In this document: positions 26,074-34,778 of the stretch, piece by piece
Position numbering within the stretch: the first letter of the stretch is position 1
Layout: each line of letters opens with the position of its first letter
Source of the DNA: an uncultured Verrucomicrobiota bacterium
GTDB lineage: Bacteria; Verrucomicrobiota; Verrucomicrobiia; Opitutales; Opitutaceae
Direction of reading: 5' to 3'
Assembly: GCA_903876795.1 (NCBI GenBank)
Contig: CAIRBK010000088.1
Coordinates: 1-59,556 of the forward strand
DNA length: 59,556 nucleotides
The notes under the pieces: model-generated
Seen by the model: only the letters and a program-made list of their open reading frames with translations
Databases searched by the model: none
Told to the model about the DNA's origin: nothing
Made by a program: the position numbers and the translations under genes

Positions 26074-26093
26074 GGCGGACCGGGAGGTCCGCC
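26074..26093 (-). terminator. Intra-operon terminator/attenuator after glutamine synthetase
   Basis: GGCGGACC and GGTCCGCC form a perfect 8-bp stem with a 4-base loop 12 bases after the glutamine synthetase stop. Read on the minus strand, it is followed by TTTTCT. It probably reduces read-through into the NikR-like and carboxylase genes, which may then also use the promoter/operator at 25485-25512. Confidence 0.6.
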
Positions 26094-26105
26094 CTCCGGT
26101 GGAAG

Positions 26106-27470
26106 TCAGAACATGCGGGCGTAGCGGTCGATTTCCCAGGCGCTGACTTGTTGATGGTACTGGCGCCACTCTTCGGATTTGTAGGCGATGAACTCGTCGC
26201 GGAGGCCTTGGCCGAGGACTTTGGTAACGAAGGGGTCGGCGGCGAAGGCGGCGACGGCCTCGTCGAGGGTGCGCGGGAGTTCCTGGATGCCGCGCCTGGC
26301 GAACTCGGCGGGGCTGAGTTCGTAGAGGTTGTCCTCCTGAGGGGTGCCGGGATCGAGTTTTTCGCGGATGCCTTCCAGGCCGGCGGCGAGGGCGAGGGTG
26401 GCGGCGAGGTAGGGGTTGCAGGCGGAGTCGGCGTTGCGGCTTTCGCAGCGGCCGCCGCCCATGGGCACGCGGATGGAGTTGGTGCGGTTGTTGGTGCCGA
26501 AGCTGTTGAAGACGGGCGCCCAGGAGAAGTAGCTCATGAGGCCGCGGCGGACGAGGCGTTTGTAGCTGTTGACGGTCGGGGCCATGGCGGCGCAGATGGC
26601 CGGGCCGTGGCGGAGGATGCCGGCGATGAAGTGGTAGGCGACGGGGGTGAGGCCGAGACCGCGCGGGTCGGCGGCGGGGTCGCACTTGAAGGCGTTTTGG
26701 CCGGTGGCGAGGTCGGAGAGCGACATGTTGAAGTGCGCGCCGTTGCCGGTTTTGTCGGCGAACGGCTTCGGCATGAACGTGGCGAGCAGTCCTTCCTCGG
26801 CGGCGTAGTGGCGGGCCATCATGCGGAAGAAGACATAGCGGTCGCACATGGTGAGCGCGTCGCTGTAGTTGAAATCGAATTCAAACTGGCTGTTGGCGTC
26901 CTCGTGATCGAGGGAGTAGAGGTCCCAGCCGAGGTCGTTGATGGCGGTGGAGACCTTGTTGAGCCAAGGGTAGCGGTCGAGGAAACCCTGGACGTCGTAG
27001 CAGGCCTTGGCGAGGCGGTCGTCGGGGTTGGGAATGGAGAGGGATTTGCCGTCGGGGCCGAGCTTCACGACGTAGACCTCGCACTCGATGCCGAGGTTGA
27101 AGCCGAAGCCCAGGGAAGCGGCGTCGGCGAGGATCTTTTTGAGGGCGACGCGGGTGTTGATCGCGTAGGGTTGGCCTTTGAACGTGTTGTCGGCGGGGAA
27201 CCAGGCGACTTCCTTGTTCCAGGGGAGAATGCAACCGCGGTCCAGGTCGGGCAGGGAGGCGATTTCGTCGTCGTTGGGCGACTGGCCGAGACCGTCGAGG
27301 GCGTAGCCGGTGTAGAGTTCGGAGCCGTGGGCGAAGTGGGCAAAATGGTCGATGGGGACGAATTTGCCCTTGGGGACGCCGTGGATGTCGGTGTAGGCGC
27401 CGACGACGTATTTGACGCCTTTTGCTTTGAGGTCGGCCTGCAGGGAGAGGATTTCGGAATCGGATTTCAT
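26106..27470 (-). CDS. glnT: Type III glutamate-ammonia ligase (GlnT-type glutamine synthetase)
   Basis: 454 residues. N-terminal beta-grasp with [16 protein letters not shown], then the catalytic domain with [49 protein letters not shown] and the ATP/glutamate region [20 protein letters not shown]. This is the glnT group, some members of which make gamma-glutamylmethylamide or other gamma-glutamyl amides rather than glutamine. In this operon it would capture ammonia released by the deiminase and allophanate hydrolase, or glutamylate an amine. The preceding gene is the creatininase-family hydrolase (128-bp gap with a REP). Confidence 0.88.
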   Translation of the reverse strand: MKSDSEILSLQADLKAKGVKYVVGAYTDIHGVPKGKFVPIDHFAHFAHGSELYTGYALDGLGQSPNDDEIASLPDLDRGCILPWNKEVAWFPADNTFKGQPYAINTRVALKKILADAASLGFGFNLGIECEVYVVKLGPDGKSLSIPNPDDRLAKACYDVQGFLDRYPWLNKVSTAINDLGWDLYSLDHEDANSQFEFDFNYSDALTMCDRYVFFRMMARHYAAEEGLLATFMPKPFADKTGNGAHFNMSLSDLATGQNAFKCDPAADPRGLGLTPVAYHFIAGILRHGPAICAAMAPTVNSYKRLVRRGLMSYFSWAPVFNSFGTNNRTNSIRVPMGGGRCESRNADSACNPYLAATLALAAGLEGIREKLDPGTPQEDNLYELSPAEFARRGIQELPRTLDEAVAAFAADPFVTKVLGQGLRDEFIAYKSEEWRQYHQQVSAWEIDRYARMF

Positions 27471-27570
27471 GGGAGTGGGCGTGGGACGGATGGGAGGAAT
27501 GGGACTTAAAAGGGCACGGCGGTGGCCTTGGGTGAGAAGGGGGCCGGTGTGACGGACGGGGTAAACGGGA

Positions 27571-27598
27571 CGAAACGGCTCTGCCGTTCCGCTACGGG
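27571..27598. repeat. REP palindrome, family C, abutting the creatininase gene
   Basis: CGAAACGGCT...GCCGTTCCGC copy ending one base before the stop codon of the creatininase-family gene (27599-27601). Confidence 0.55.
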
Positions 27599-28393
27599 TT
27601 AGGGGTTCGGGCCGTTGGTGAAATACGGGGTGTCGAGCGGGGCGTTTTCACGGAGGGCGCGGCGGATGGTCTGGGTGAGGTCGGCGACGATCCAGCGGAA
27701 GAGGCGTTCGCCTTGGGTGGCGGTGGCGCGGCTGGGGGCGCCGGTGACGCCGTTGAGGCTGGTGCGGTTGACGGGGTGCGCGAAAACGAGGCCGGTCGTG
27801 CGGTCGGGGTCGTCGGCGGTGGGGAGCAACGCGGGGCGGGCCAGGGCGGGCGCTCGTGCGAGGATGAGGGCGGTTTCGGCCTGGTTGGCGTGCCAGTCGT
27901 CGGCGTCGGCGAAGAAGGCCTCGCGCACGCGGGGGCTGACCTCGGCGGTGTTGAGGACGGCGATCATGAAGCCGTCGTGACGGGCGCGGAGGACTTCGAG
28001 CGCGCAGCGGAGGGGGGCGGCGTTGGTGACGTGGCTGTTGACGAGGAAGAGGCGGCGAATGCCGGCGTGCCAGAGCCAGTCGCCGAGATCGGTGACGAGG
28101 GCGATCAGCGTCTGCGGGGATAACGCGAGTGTGCCGGGCCAGCGGTGGGAGTGGCCGAGGGAGCAGCCGTAGGCGAGCGCCGGGAGCACGGGCACGCCGG
28201 TGGCGGCGGAGACGGCGGCGCAGACGTCGGCTGCGAGGGCGGTGTCCATGCCGGTGCCGAGGTGCGGGCCGTGCTGTTCGGTGGCTCCGCAGGGCAGGAG
28301 AGCGGCGTCGGTGCCGTCCGCGATGAGCGCGCCGATCTCGGGCCAGGTGAGGTGGCTCCAGAGGACGGGGGTGCGTGGGAGGCGGGCGGTCAT
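27599..28393 (-). CDS. Creatininase-family amidohydrolase
   Basis: 264 residues. Metal ligands typical of creatininase are in place: Glu39, His41 and Asp50 ([17 protein letters not shown]), His120 (FLVNSHVTN, where many members have NGHGGN) and Glu172 ([12 protein letters not shown]). The family hydrolyses cyclic or linear amides (creatinine, riboflavin intermediates, mycofactocin precursor). In a guanidine/urea operon an amidohydrolase acting on a guanidino compound such as creatinine or a cyclic ureide would fit, but substrate cannot be read from the sequence. It lies 39 bases after the ABC ATPase gene. Confidence 0.85.
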   Translation of the reverse strand: MTARLPRTPVLWSHLTWPEIGALIADGTDAALLPCGATEQHGPHLGTGMDTALAADVCAAVSAATGVPVLPALAYGCSLGHSHRWPGTLALSPQTLIALVTDLGDWLWHAGIRRLFLVNSHVTNAAPLRCALEVLRARHDGFMIAVLNTAEVSPRVREAFFADADDWHANQAETALILARAPALARPALLPTADDPDRTTGLVFAHPVNRTSLNGVTGAPSRATATQGERLFRWIVADLTQTIRRALRENAPLDTPYFTNGPNP

Positions 28394-28432
28394 GGGAATG
28401 GGACGACGCAGGGGACGGACAGGACTTACAAG

Positions 28433-29338
28433 TTATTCGACGTCGTCGCCGATTTGGGTGAGGCGGACGATGGGGAGATGGTCGGAGGGGGCGTGGACCT
28501 TGGGGTGGATCAATTCGTCGAGGCGGCGGCGGGTGGCTTGAAATTCGGGGGACTGGAGTTGGGCGAGGCTGCGGGGGCGGGGCACGGGGACCTCGATGAT
28601 TTCCTGGATCTCGCCGGGGTGTGCCTTGAGGACGACGATGCGGTCGGCGAGGAGGATGGCCTCGTCGAGGTCGTGGGTGATGAAGAGGATGGTGACGTCG
28701 ACGTTGCGCCAGATTTCGAGGAGGTGGGACTGCATCTGGGCGCGGGTCTGCGCGTCGAGGGCGCCGAAGGGCTCGTCCATGAGGAGGACGCGCGGGTTGG
28801 GCGCGAGAGCGCGGGCGATGGCGACGCGTTGTTTCATGCCGCCGGAGAGCTGGTGGGGGTAGTTTTCGGCGAATTTGCGCAGTCCGACCAAGTCGATCCA
28901 TTGGCGGGCTTCGCTTTCGGCCTGGGCCGAGCTCATGCCGTCCATTTCGAGGCCGAACATGACGTTGCGCTTCACGGTGAGCCACGGGAAGAGCGTGTAG
29001 CCTTGGAAAACCATGCCGCGTTCGGGGCAGGGGCCGGAGGTTTCCTTGCCGTCGACCAACATGCGGCCGGAGGTGGGGTCGTCGAGGCCGGCGATGATGC
29101 GGATAAGGGTGGACTTGCCGCAGCCGGAAGGGCCGATGACGCAGACGAATTCGCGGCGGTGGATTTGGAGGGAGATGTCGCGGAGGGCGGTGACGGGGCC
29201 GTGTTCACCGGGGAACTGGCGACCGAGCCGGTCGATTTCGAGGACGACGGGGCGCTCCTTGATTTTGGCGAAGCGCGCGGCGACGGCGGGGTCTTGCGTG
29301 CGGTAGTCGGGGAGCGGTTCGGAGGTGGAATGGGACAT
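28433..29338 (-). CDS. ABC importer ATPase (SsuB/TauB family)
   Basis: 301 residues. Walker [10 protein letters not shown], signature [15 protein letters not shown], Walker [21 protein letters not shown], switch [15 protein letters not shown]. The nitrate/sulfonate/taurine subfamily is indicated by length and DEPFGALD context. Partner of the permease and substrate-binding protein upstream. Carboxylase/DUF1989 clusters in other bacteria often carry an SsuABC-like importer, which supports a nitrogenous cation such as guanidine as substrate over a sulfonate. The gene has a long C-terminal tail after the ATPase core ([19 protein letters not shown]). Confidence 0.92.
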   Translation of the reverse strand: MSHSTSEPLPDYRTQDPAVAARFAKIKERPVVLEIDRLGRQFPGEHGPVTALRDISLQIHRREFVCVIGPSGCGKSTLIRIIAGLDDPTSGRMLVDGKETSGPCPERGMVFQGYTLFPWLTVKRNVMFGLEMDGMSSAQAESEARQWIDLVGLRKFAENYPHQLSGGMKQRVAIARALAPNPRVLLMDEPFGALDAQTRAQMQSHLLEIWRNVDVTILFITHDLDEAILLADRIVVLKAHPGEIQEIIEVPVPRPRSLAQLQSPEFQATRRRLDELIHPKVHAPSDHLPIVRLTQIGDDVE

Positions 29339-29364
29339 GGGGGCGTGGATGAGCCTGGGGCAGT

Positions 29365-30393
29365 TCAGGGCTGGCCCTCGGGCAAGGGCTGATCCCGTCT
29401 GGAGAAGAGGCGGGTGATGAACGCGCGCAGACGACTGGAGCGCGGGTTTTTCCAGGCGAAGAAACGCTGGCCGAAGAATGCGAGGATCTGGTCGGTGGCG
29501 AGGCCGATGAAGCCGATGATGAGGATGGCGGCGTAGACGTTGTCGAAGTTGCGGTATTTGGCCTGCTGGTTGATAAAAAAGGTGATGCCGCTGCTCACGC
29601 CGACGACCTCGGCGACGATGAGGTAGGTCCAGGCCCAGCCGAGGAGGATGCGCAGGTCGTTGTAGAGATCCGGCAGGCTGGCCGGCAGGAGGACTCGGAG
29701 GACGAGCTGGCTGCGTTTGGCGCCGAGTGTCTGCGCGGCCTCGATCAGGCCGCCGTCGACCTTGCGCACGGTGTTCGCGACGACGAGGACTTGCTGGAAA
29801 AACGTGCCGATGACGATGATGGCGACCTTGGGTTCGAGATGGATGCCGAACACGGCGACCATGAGGGCGCCGAAGGCGGGAGCGGGCATGTAGCGGACGA
29901 AGTCAACGAACGGTTCGGAGAGGCGTGAGGCGGCGACAAATGCGCCGCATAAAATGCCGAGCGGCACGCCGACGGCGGAGGAAATCAGGAAGCCCCAGAA
30001 GATGGTTTTGAGGCTCATGGCGAGGCTCTCGTGGAGCCAGAGGTCGCCCTTGAGGACAGGCTTGGTGGTGAACGCGGTGTAGAGCGCGCGGCCGACATCG
30101 TGCGGAGCGGGCAGGTAGATCGGGTTGGCGCGGATGCCGGCGGGCGGGCGGGTGCCGGCGGACTGGGCGGCGGCGACTTCTTTGGCGAACTCATGGCGGT
30201 CGAATTGGAGGCCCGGGCGCATCCAGGAGACGTCACCTGCATCGGTGACCTTGATGTTGGGGTGCCAGATGAAGGGAACATAGCTGACTATGCTCCAGAG
30301 CAGCAGCGGCAGGAGAAAGGCGCACACACCCAGCAGGCGACGGCGGGACGGCGAGAGGTCTTGGCGGACGGCGAACCAGCGGGGGCGGCTCAT
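29365..30393 (-). CDS. ABC importer permease (SsuC/TauC family)
   Basis: 342 residues, six or seven membrane segments: [20 protein letters not shown] near the start, then [60 protein letters not shown] and [20 protein letters not shown]. The EAA-type cytoplasmic loop is visible around [21 protein letters not shown] periplasmic insertion of about 90 residues between the first two helices is larger than in SsuC. It is 26 bases before the ATPase gene and 158 after the substrate-binding gene, with a GC hairpin in that gap. Confidence 0.9.
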   Translation of the reverse strand: MSRPRWFAVRQDLSPSRRRLLGVCAFLLPLLLWSIVSYVPFIWHPNIKVTDAGDVSWMRPGLQFDRHEFAKEVAAAQSAGTRPPAGIRANPIYLPAPHDVGRALYTAFTTKPVLKGDLWLHESLAMSLKTIFWGFLISSAVGVPLGILCGAFVAASRLSEPFVDFVRYMPAPAFGALMVAVFGIHLEPKVAIIVIGTFFQQVLVVANTVRKVDGGLIEAAQTLGAKRSQLVLRVLLPASLPDLYNDLRILLGWAWTYLIVAEVVGVSSGITFFINQQAKYRNFDNVYAAILIIGFIGLATDQILAFFGQRFFAWKNPRSSRLRAFITRLFSRRDQPLPEGQP

Positions 30394-30480
30394 GGTTATG
30401 GGGCGAGGCGGTAAAAGTGAACGGGAAGAGGCATCCTCGAAGGGCGCGGGAACGGGTCTGCGGGCGCGCGGAGTGCCGAG

Positions 30481-30504
30481 GCCGGGCCCTTTGTCGGGCC
30501 CGGC
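30481..30504 (-). terminator. Strong GC hairpin between binding-protein and permease genes
   Basis: GCCGGGCCC and GGGCCCGGC (9-bp perfect stem, 6-base loop) lie 48 bases after the binding-protein stop. There is no T-run, so it is more likely an mRNA-stabilising or processing hairpin that raises expression of the binding protein over the permease, as is common in ABC importer operons. Confidence 0.5.
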
Positions 30505-30551
30505 GTGGCGCGGAGGGTGACTGTGGTTGGGACGGACGCCCCGGGGAGGGG

Positions 30552-31523
30552 TTACTTGAGGGCGTCGAGGGTGATCGAGGCGTCGATGTAGGCGGCGGGG
30601 TCTTGGGATTCCTTGTAGACGCCGTTCTTCACATTGAATTCGTCGGCGATCTTGGAGGAGCCGTAGACGGAGTCGAAGCTGGCGGTCTTTTTGGAGAGGA
30701 CCTTGGCGCCGGCTTCAAGGGAGAGGAACTTGGTGCCGGGCATGAAGGCGCTGTATTCGGTAGGATCGACGCCGGCGCGGGCGGCCATGATCTTCACGCC
30801 GTCGGCGTTGGTCTTGGGGTCGGCGAGGTAGGCGACGACCTTGTCCCAGACCTTGGTGAATTTGACCCAGTCGGCGCGGCGTTTGGCCAGGCTCTGCGGA
30901 GTCACGACAACGGCATCGTAGATGAGGCCGGGTTCGTAGGCGCTGGTGTAGATGGCGGTGGAGCCGGGGACGGCCTTGAGGGCGGCGCCGGAGTTGGGCT
31001 GCCAGGCACCGATGGCGTCAACCTGGCCCGAGGCGAGCACCTGCGGGGTCTGGTTGGTGGGGGTGGGGACGAGTTCCACGTCGGCCTCGGTCAGGCCGGC
31101 CTTCTTGAGGCCGTTGAGCAGGAGGAGGTGTTCGACGAAGCCGATCTCGATGCCGATTTTTTTGCCTTTGAGTTCCTTGAGGGACTTGATGCCGGGGCGG
31201 GCGACGATCATGTCGTTGCCGTTGGAGTAGTCGGTGATGAGGATGGCGACGTTTTTGGCGCCGCCGGCACCGGTGACGAGGGAGTCGCCGTTGGTGACCA
31301 TGACGGCGTCAACCTTGCCGGCGGTGAAGGCCTCCATCGAGGGGCCGTATTCAAACCAGAGGAGTTCGACATCGACGCCGGCCTCCTTGAACCAGCCCTT
31401 TTGCTCGGCGATGGCGAAGGCGGTCCAGCCCGGCCAGTCGGAGTAGGCGACTTTGAGGGGGGCGGCGGAGAGGAGGGAAGCGGCGCAGGCCGCGGCGGAG
31501 GCGAGGAGGTGACGGAGACGCAT
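30552..31523 (-). CDS. ABC importer substrate-binding protein (SsuA/TauA/NMT1-like)
   Basis: 323 residues. Signal peptide (LLASAAACAASLLSAAP), then the NMT1/SsuA fold: LKVAYSDWPGWTAFAIAEQK, FKEAGVDVELLWFEYGPSME, AFTAGKVDAVMVTNGDSLV, LKELKGKKIGIEIGFVEHLL, VLASGQVDAIGAWQPNSGAA. Aromatic residues in the first lobe (Trp, Phe, Tyr) would suit a planar cation. It is the first gene of the importer set; the start is fixed by the signal peptide. A candidate operator (31534-31561) lies just upstream. Confidence 0.92.
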   Translation of the reverse strand: MRLRHLLASAAACAASLLSAAPLKVAYSDWPGWTAFAIAEQKGWFKEAGVDVELLWFEYGPSMEAFTAGKVDAVMVTNGDSLVTGAGGAKNVAILITDYSNGNDMIVARPGIKSLKELKGKKIGIEIGFVEHLLLLNGLKKAGLTEADVELVPTPTNQTPQVLASGQVDAIGAWQPNSGAALKAVPGSTAIYTSAYEPGLIYDAVVVTPQSLAKRRADWVKFTKVWDKVVAYLADPKTNADGVKIMAARAGVDPTEYSAFMPGTKFLSLEAGAKVLSKKTASFDSVYGSSKIADEFNVKNGVYKESQDPAAYIDASITLDALK

Positions 31524-31533
31524 GGCGGATGTA

Positions 31534-31561
31534 GTGTTACGATTGCGGGGAAAAGTATTAC
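31534..31561 (-). promoter_or_regulatory. Candidate NikR-like operator before the ABC importer genes
   Basis: GTGTTAC (31534-31540) and GTATTAC (31555-31561), again 21 bases apart, with the flanking bases AAAA before and C after the second half-site shared with the copy at 25485-25512. It ends 10 bases before the binding-protein start codon. Two identical spacings before two transcription units of the same operon strongly suggest a common regulator. Confidence 0.55.
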
Positions 31562-31636
31562 CAAGATCGTTCAGCAGGACGTGTGCCTGCCGGGTGTTTG
31601 TTGGCCAAATGGGCGATATTGAAATCGAGGGAAGGG

Positions 31637-33259
31637 TTATGGGGCAAGGTAAACGCCCTTGAGGGGGTGGAGATCGAGCACGTTGGGTTCCCAGCCTTTG
31701 ACGCTGGGGCGGACGAGGTAGTTGCGGCGGCCGTAGATGAGCGGGGCGATGGGCATCTCGGTCATGAGGAGTTGCTCGGCCTGGTGGTAGAGCGGGTAGC
31801 GGAGGGCGTTGTCGCCGGCTTGGAGGGCGTCGGCGAGGAATTGGTCGTAGGCGGGGTTGTTCCAGCCGGTGTGGTTGTTGCCATTGCCGCTGCGGAAGAG
31901 TTCCAGAAACGTGCTCGGGTCGAGGTAGTCGCCGACCCAGCCGGAGATGGAGAGGTCGTAGGTGCGGGTGCGCAGGGAGTCGACGAGCACCCGGCCCTCC
32001 TGGAGGACGATGGTGATGTCGATGCCGAGCTGGGTGCGCCACATCTGCTGCATGGCCTCGGGCAGCTGGCTGTTGCCGCCCTTGGCGGTGAGGAGTTCGA
32101 GGCGGGGGAAGCCGGCGCCGTCCTTGAAGCCGGCTTCGGCGAGCAGGCGGCGGGCTTGGTCGGCGTCTTCCGCAAACCCGGGGATGGCCTCGTAGCCGGC
32201 GATGCCTGGAGGGGTGAGCGTGTAGGCGGGGGTGCGGCCGCCGCGAAGGATTTTCTCGCAGAGTGCGGGGCGGTCGATGACGAGGGCGAGGGCGCGGCGG
32301 ACGCGGGGGTCGTCGAGCGGGGGCTTGTTGGTGTTGAAAGTGATGTAGTAGGACGCGAAGGTGGGTTCCTGGCGGAGGAGGCGGGGTTGCTCGCGTTTGT
32401 AGGTGTCGATTTTGTCGGCCGGCACCGTTCCGGTGACGTGGAGCTGGCCGGCGCGGAAGGAGGCTTCCTCGGTGATGCGGTCTTCGATGGGATAAAAGTT
32501 CACCTCGCGCAGGCGCACGGCGTCGCGGTCCCAGTAGGTTTCGCTTTTGACGAGGCGCACGACCTGGTTGGGCTCCCAGGCGGCGAGGGTGAAGGGGCCG
32601 TTGCCGACGTAGTTGCCGGGGCGGGTCCACCGGGTGCCGCGTTCATCCATGCGGCCGAATTTCTCGATGGTGCCGCGGTGCACGGGATACCAGGCCTGGT
32701 GCATCACCAAGGACGGCAGATAGGCGACGGGCGTGTGCAAGGTGAGGGCCAGCGTGCGGTCGTCGAGCCTGCGGACGCCGACGCGGGAGAAGTCGGCCGA
32801 CTTGCCGGTGTTGAAGTCCTCGGCGCCGCGCAGGCAGTAGAGGAGCGAGGCGTATTCGGAGGCGAAGGCGGGCGAGAGCATGCGCCGGTAGGCGTAGGCG
32901 AAGTCGCCGGCGGTGACGGGCTCGCCGTTGGACCAGCGGGCATCGGCGCGCAGGTGGAAGGTCCAGGTGAGCTTGTCGGGGGAATTTTCCCAACGTTCGG
33001 CGACGCCCGGGACCGGGTGGGCGTCCTTCGGGTCCATCGCGGTGAGGCCCTCCATGAGGCCGAGGACGATCTGGGCGTCGTTGATCTGGGTGATGAGCTG
33101 GGGATCGAGATCGGAAGGTTCGGAGAGGTTGCCGAGGTGGAGCGTCTGGCTGCGGTCGCCGGAGACAACACGCGTTTCGTGGCGTTTGCAGGCCGGTGCA
33201 ACAAGGAGGACGAGGGCGGCCAGCCAGGGCAGGACGCGGTGCGGCGTGAAGGACGGCAT
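31637..33259 (-). CDS. OppA-like peptide/solute-binding lipoprotein (SBP family 5)
   Basis: 540 residues. Lipoprotein signal with lipobox LVAPAC (Cys24). The family 5 pattern is clear: LHLGNLSEPSDLDPQLITQI, PVPGVAERWENSPDKLTWTF, FHLRADARWSNGEPVTAGDF, NYVGNGPFTLAAWEPNQVVR and DPRVRRALALVIDR. Such proteins bind oligopeptides or other solutes for an ABC importer, but no DppBC/OppBCDF permease genes adjoin. It is 113 bases upstream of the importer operon on the same strand and separated from its own upstream neighbour by a terminator, so it may be the first gene of the block or be independent. Confidence 0.9.
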   Translation of the reverse strand: MPSFTPHRVLPWLAALVLLVAPACKRHETRVVSGDRSQTLHLGNLSEPSDLDPQLITQINDAQIVLGLMEGLTAMDPKDAHPVPGVAERWENSPDKLTWTFHLRADARWSNGEPVTAGDFAYAYRRMLSPAFASEYASLLYCLRGAEDFNTGKSADFSRVGVRRLDDRTLALTLHTPVAYLPSLVMHQAWYPVHRGTIEKFGRMDERGTRWTRPGNYVGNGPFTLAAWEPNQVVRLVKSETYWDRDAVRLREVNFYPIEDRITEEASFRAGQLHVTGTVPADKIDTYKREQPRLLRQEPTFASYYITFNTNKPPLDDPRVRRALALVIDRPALCEKILRGGRTPAYTLTPPGIAGYEAIPGFAEDADQARRLLAEAGFKDGAGFPRLELLTAKGGNSQLPEAMQQMWRTQLGIDITIVLQEGRVLVDSLRTRTYDLSISGWVGDYLDPSTFLELFRSGNGNNHTGWNNPAYDQFLADALQAGDNALRYPLYHQAEQLLMTEMPIAPLIYGRRNYLVRPSVKGWEPNVLDLHPLKGVYLAP

Positions 33260-33272
33260 GGGAGTAATAAAA

Positions 33273-33297
33273 AAGCCACGCTCGGGGGGCGTGGCTT
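33273..33297 (-). terminator. Rho-independent terminator after the coiled-coil membrane gene
   Basis: AAGCCACGC and GCGTGGCTT form a 9-bp stem around a G-rich loop; on the minus strand it is followed by a T-rich stretch (complement of TAATAAAAAA at 33266-33275). It separates the gene at 33331-34143 from the OppA-like gene. Confidence 0.8.
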
Positions 33298-33330
33298 GGG
33301 AGGCAGTTGTGGTGGCGGCGGGTGTCGGGG

Positions 33331-34143
33331 TTATTTCGCGGGAGCGGCGGCGAGCTGGGAGTCGAGCCGCTTCTGGATCTCGGTCATGCGCGAGAGGAGT
33401 TCCTTTTCCTTTTTCTCGCGCTCGGTGCTGTTGACCAGGCTCAGCTGCGAGGCGTCGCGGATGATGTTGGCCGGAAGCGAGAAGATGCGGGTGATGACTC
33501 CCTGATCCTTGAGGGAGCTGAGGTAGAGGGCGGTGAGTTCCTGGGAGAGGCCGAGGGATTCGCGGGCGACGGCCTGGGTTTCGCCCAGGCGGTTGTTGAG
33601 GACCTGGTTTTTGGCGAGTTCGGTGGTGAGGACGATGCCGACCTGGTCGGAGATTTTCTGGCTGTAGGAGGCGAGGGATTCGCGGGTGAGATTCTGGTCC
33701 TTGGCGATGTCGGCCAGGATGGGTTGGATGCGTTCGGAGAGGCGGCCGGAGACTTTGTCGATCTGTTCGTTTTGAACGCGCTCGGCTTCTTCGGGTGTCT
33801 TTGGGAGCGGGTTGAGGGGCTGGATTTTTTGCGCGATGGCCTCGGCGAGCTGGGCGACCTTGGCCTCGTTGGCCTTGGCGAACTCGGCGTCGGTCATGAA
33901 GGCGTCGGCGGAGCGCTTCTCGATGGCGTCCTTGAGGAGCGTGTTGACGGCGTCGATCTGGCGGCGGGTCTGTTCAGCGGAGGCCTGGAGTTCGGCGGCG
34001 TGTTGGTCGCGGAGGGTGGCGATCTCCTCGCGTTGGGAGGCTTGGAGCGCGGAGACGCGGGTGCTGGTGTAGAAGGCCGCGCCGCCGATGATCATGGCGA
34101 TGACGACGAGGAGCGGAAACTGTTCTTTAAGTTTGGACCACAT
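33331..34143 (-). CDS. Membrane-anchored coiled-coil hypothetical protein
   Basis: 270 residues. One N-terminal membrane segment (FPLLVVIAMIIGGAAFYTST), then long heptad-rich helices (about 30-100 and 120-260) full of Glu, Gln, Lys and Ala (LQASQREEIATLRDQHAAEL, SLKDQGVITRIFSLPANIIR, EREKKEKELLSRMTEIQKRL). No catalytic domain is visible and I do not recognise the family. It appears to be a single-gene unit ending in the terminator at 33273. It probably sits in the inner membrane with the coiled coil in the periplasm or cytoplasm; topology is uncertain. Confidence 0.75.
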   Translation of the reverse strand: MWSKLKEQFPLLVVIAMIIGGAAFYTSTRVSALQASQREEIATLRDQHAAELQASAEQTRRQIDAVNTLLKDAIEKRSADAFMTDAEFAKANEAKVAQLAEAIAQKIQPLNPLPKTPEEAERVQNEQIDKVSGRLSERIQPILADIAKDQNLTRESLASYSQKISDQVGIVLTTELAKNQVLNNRLGETQAVARESLGLSQELTALYLSSLKDQGVITRIFSLPANIIRDASQLSLVNSTEREKKEKELLSRMTEIQKRLDSQLAAAPAK

Positions 34144-34296
34144 GGTAAAGAGGCGGTTTTGGCGTTCATGCTGGAGAAGCGGTCATTAAAAGCAATGTCG
34201 TGGTGTCCGGCCGGATCGGGCCGAAAAAAACGCGGTGGCGGGAGGGGCTTTGCGGTTGTTTTTCCGGCAGTGCCGGGCACGGTTGCGCACACGCCC

Positions 34297-34620
34297 ATGA
34301 GCTTGAACCGCGCGGAACAGATGGTGTTTGATTATCTCCAGCAGCAACCCGACGAGAAACGGCATTGGCAGCACAAGGTCACGGGCATTTCCGCCCGGGC
34401 GCGCGATCCGCACGGGGCCGCGCTGGAGCTGGAAGGGGAGCTTTGGCGATTTTTTGAGGAACGCTCGGGGGTGGCCTCGCCGTTTCGGGAGACCGCGCAG
34501 CGCGAAGGCTTGCGCCGCACGAGTCTACGAAACCTTGCCGAGTATCTGCTGCGCCTGTGGGCGCCGGTGAAGGCCAGGCCGCGGGGTGAAAACGAGGAGC
34601 CCTGGCGCCCTTATGCGTAG
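34297..34620 (+). CDS. Small conserved hypothetical protein
   Basis: 107 residues from the ATG at 34297. It reads MSLNRAEQMVFDYLQQQPDE, then HWQHKVTGISARARDPHGAA, LWRFFEERSGVASPFRETAQ and RTSLRNLAEYLLRLWAPVKA. Mostly helical, highly charged, no signal peptide and no cysteine. I do not recognise a named domain. The start is chosen because the frame before it looks non-coding. Divergent from the coiled-coil gene, 158 bases before the PhoH gene. Confidence 0.65.
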   Translation: MSLNRAEQMVFDYLQQQPDEKRHWQHKVTGISARARDPHGAALELEGELWRFFEERSGVASPFRETAQREGLRRTSLRNLAEYLLRLWAPVKARPRGENEEPWRPYA

Positions 34621-34778
34621 GTTTCCCGGGGGGGCTTGCGCCGTGTCCGGCGGCCCTGCGGGAATGGTGTTGTACCGAAGGTCACGGACCGGAAACTTTT
34701 CGCGAGTTGGCGCACGTCTTGCATGGACAAAGGGGCTGTTTCGTGCAGCCTTACACCCAAGTTATTCACACCCTATAA

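Noticed and set aside
31524-31640. ykkC/guanidine-I riboswitch upstream of the importer genes
   Set aside because: The conserved riboswitch core segments are not visible; only the two GTRTTAC half-sites are.
20212-33259. Urease-linked nickel regulation
   Set aside because: No urease subunits, accessory genes or nickel importer are present, and the NikR-like protein lacks the key cysteine.
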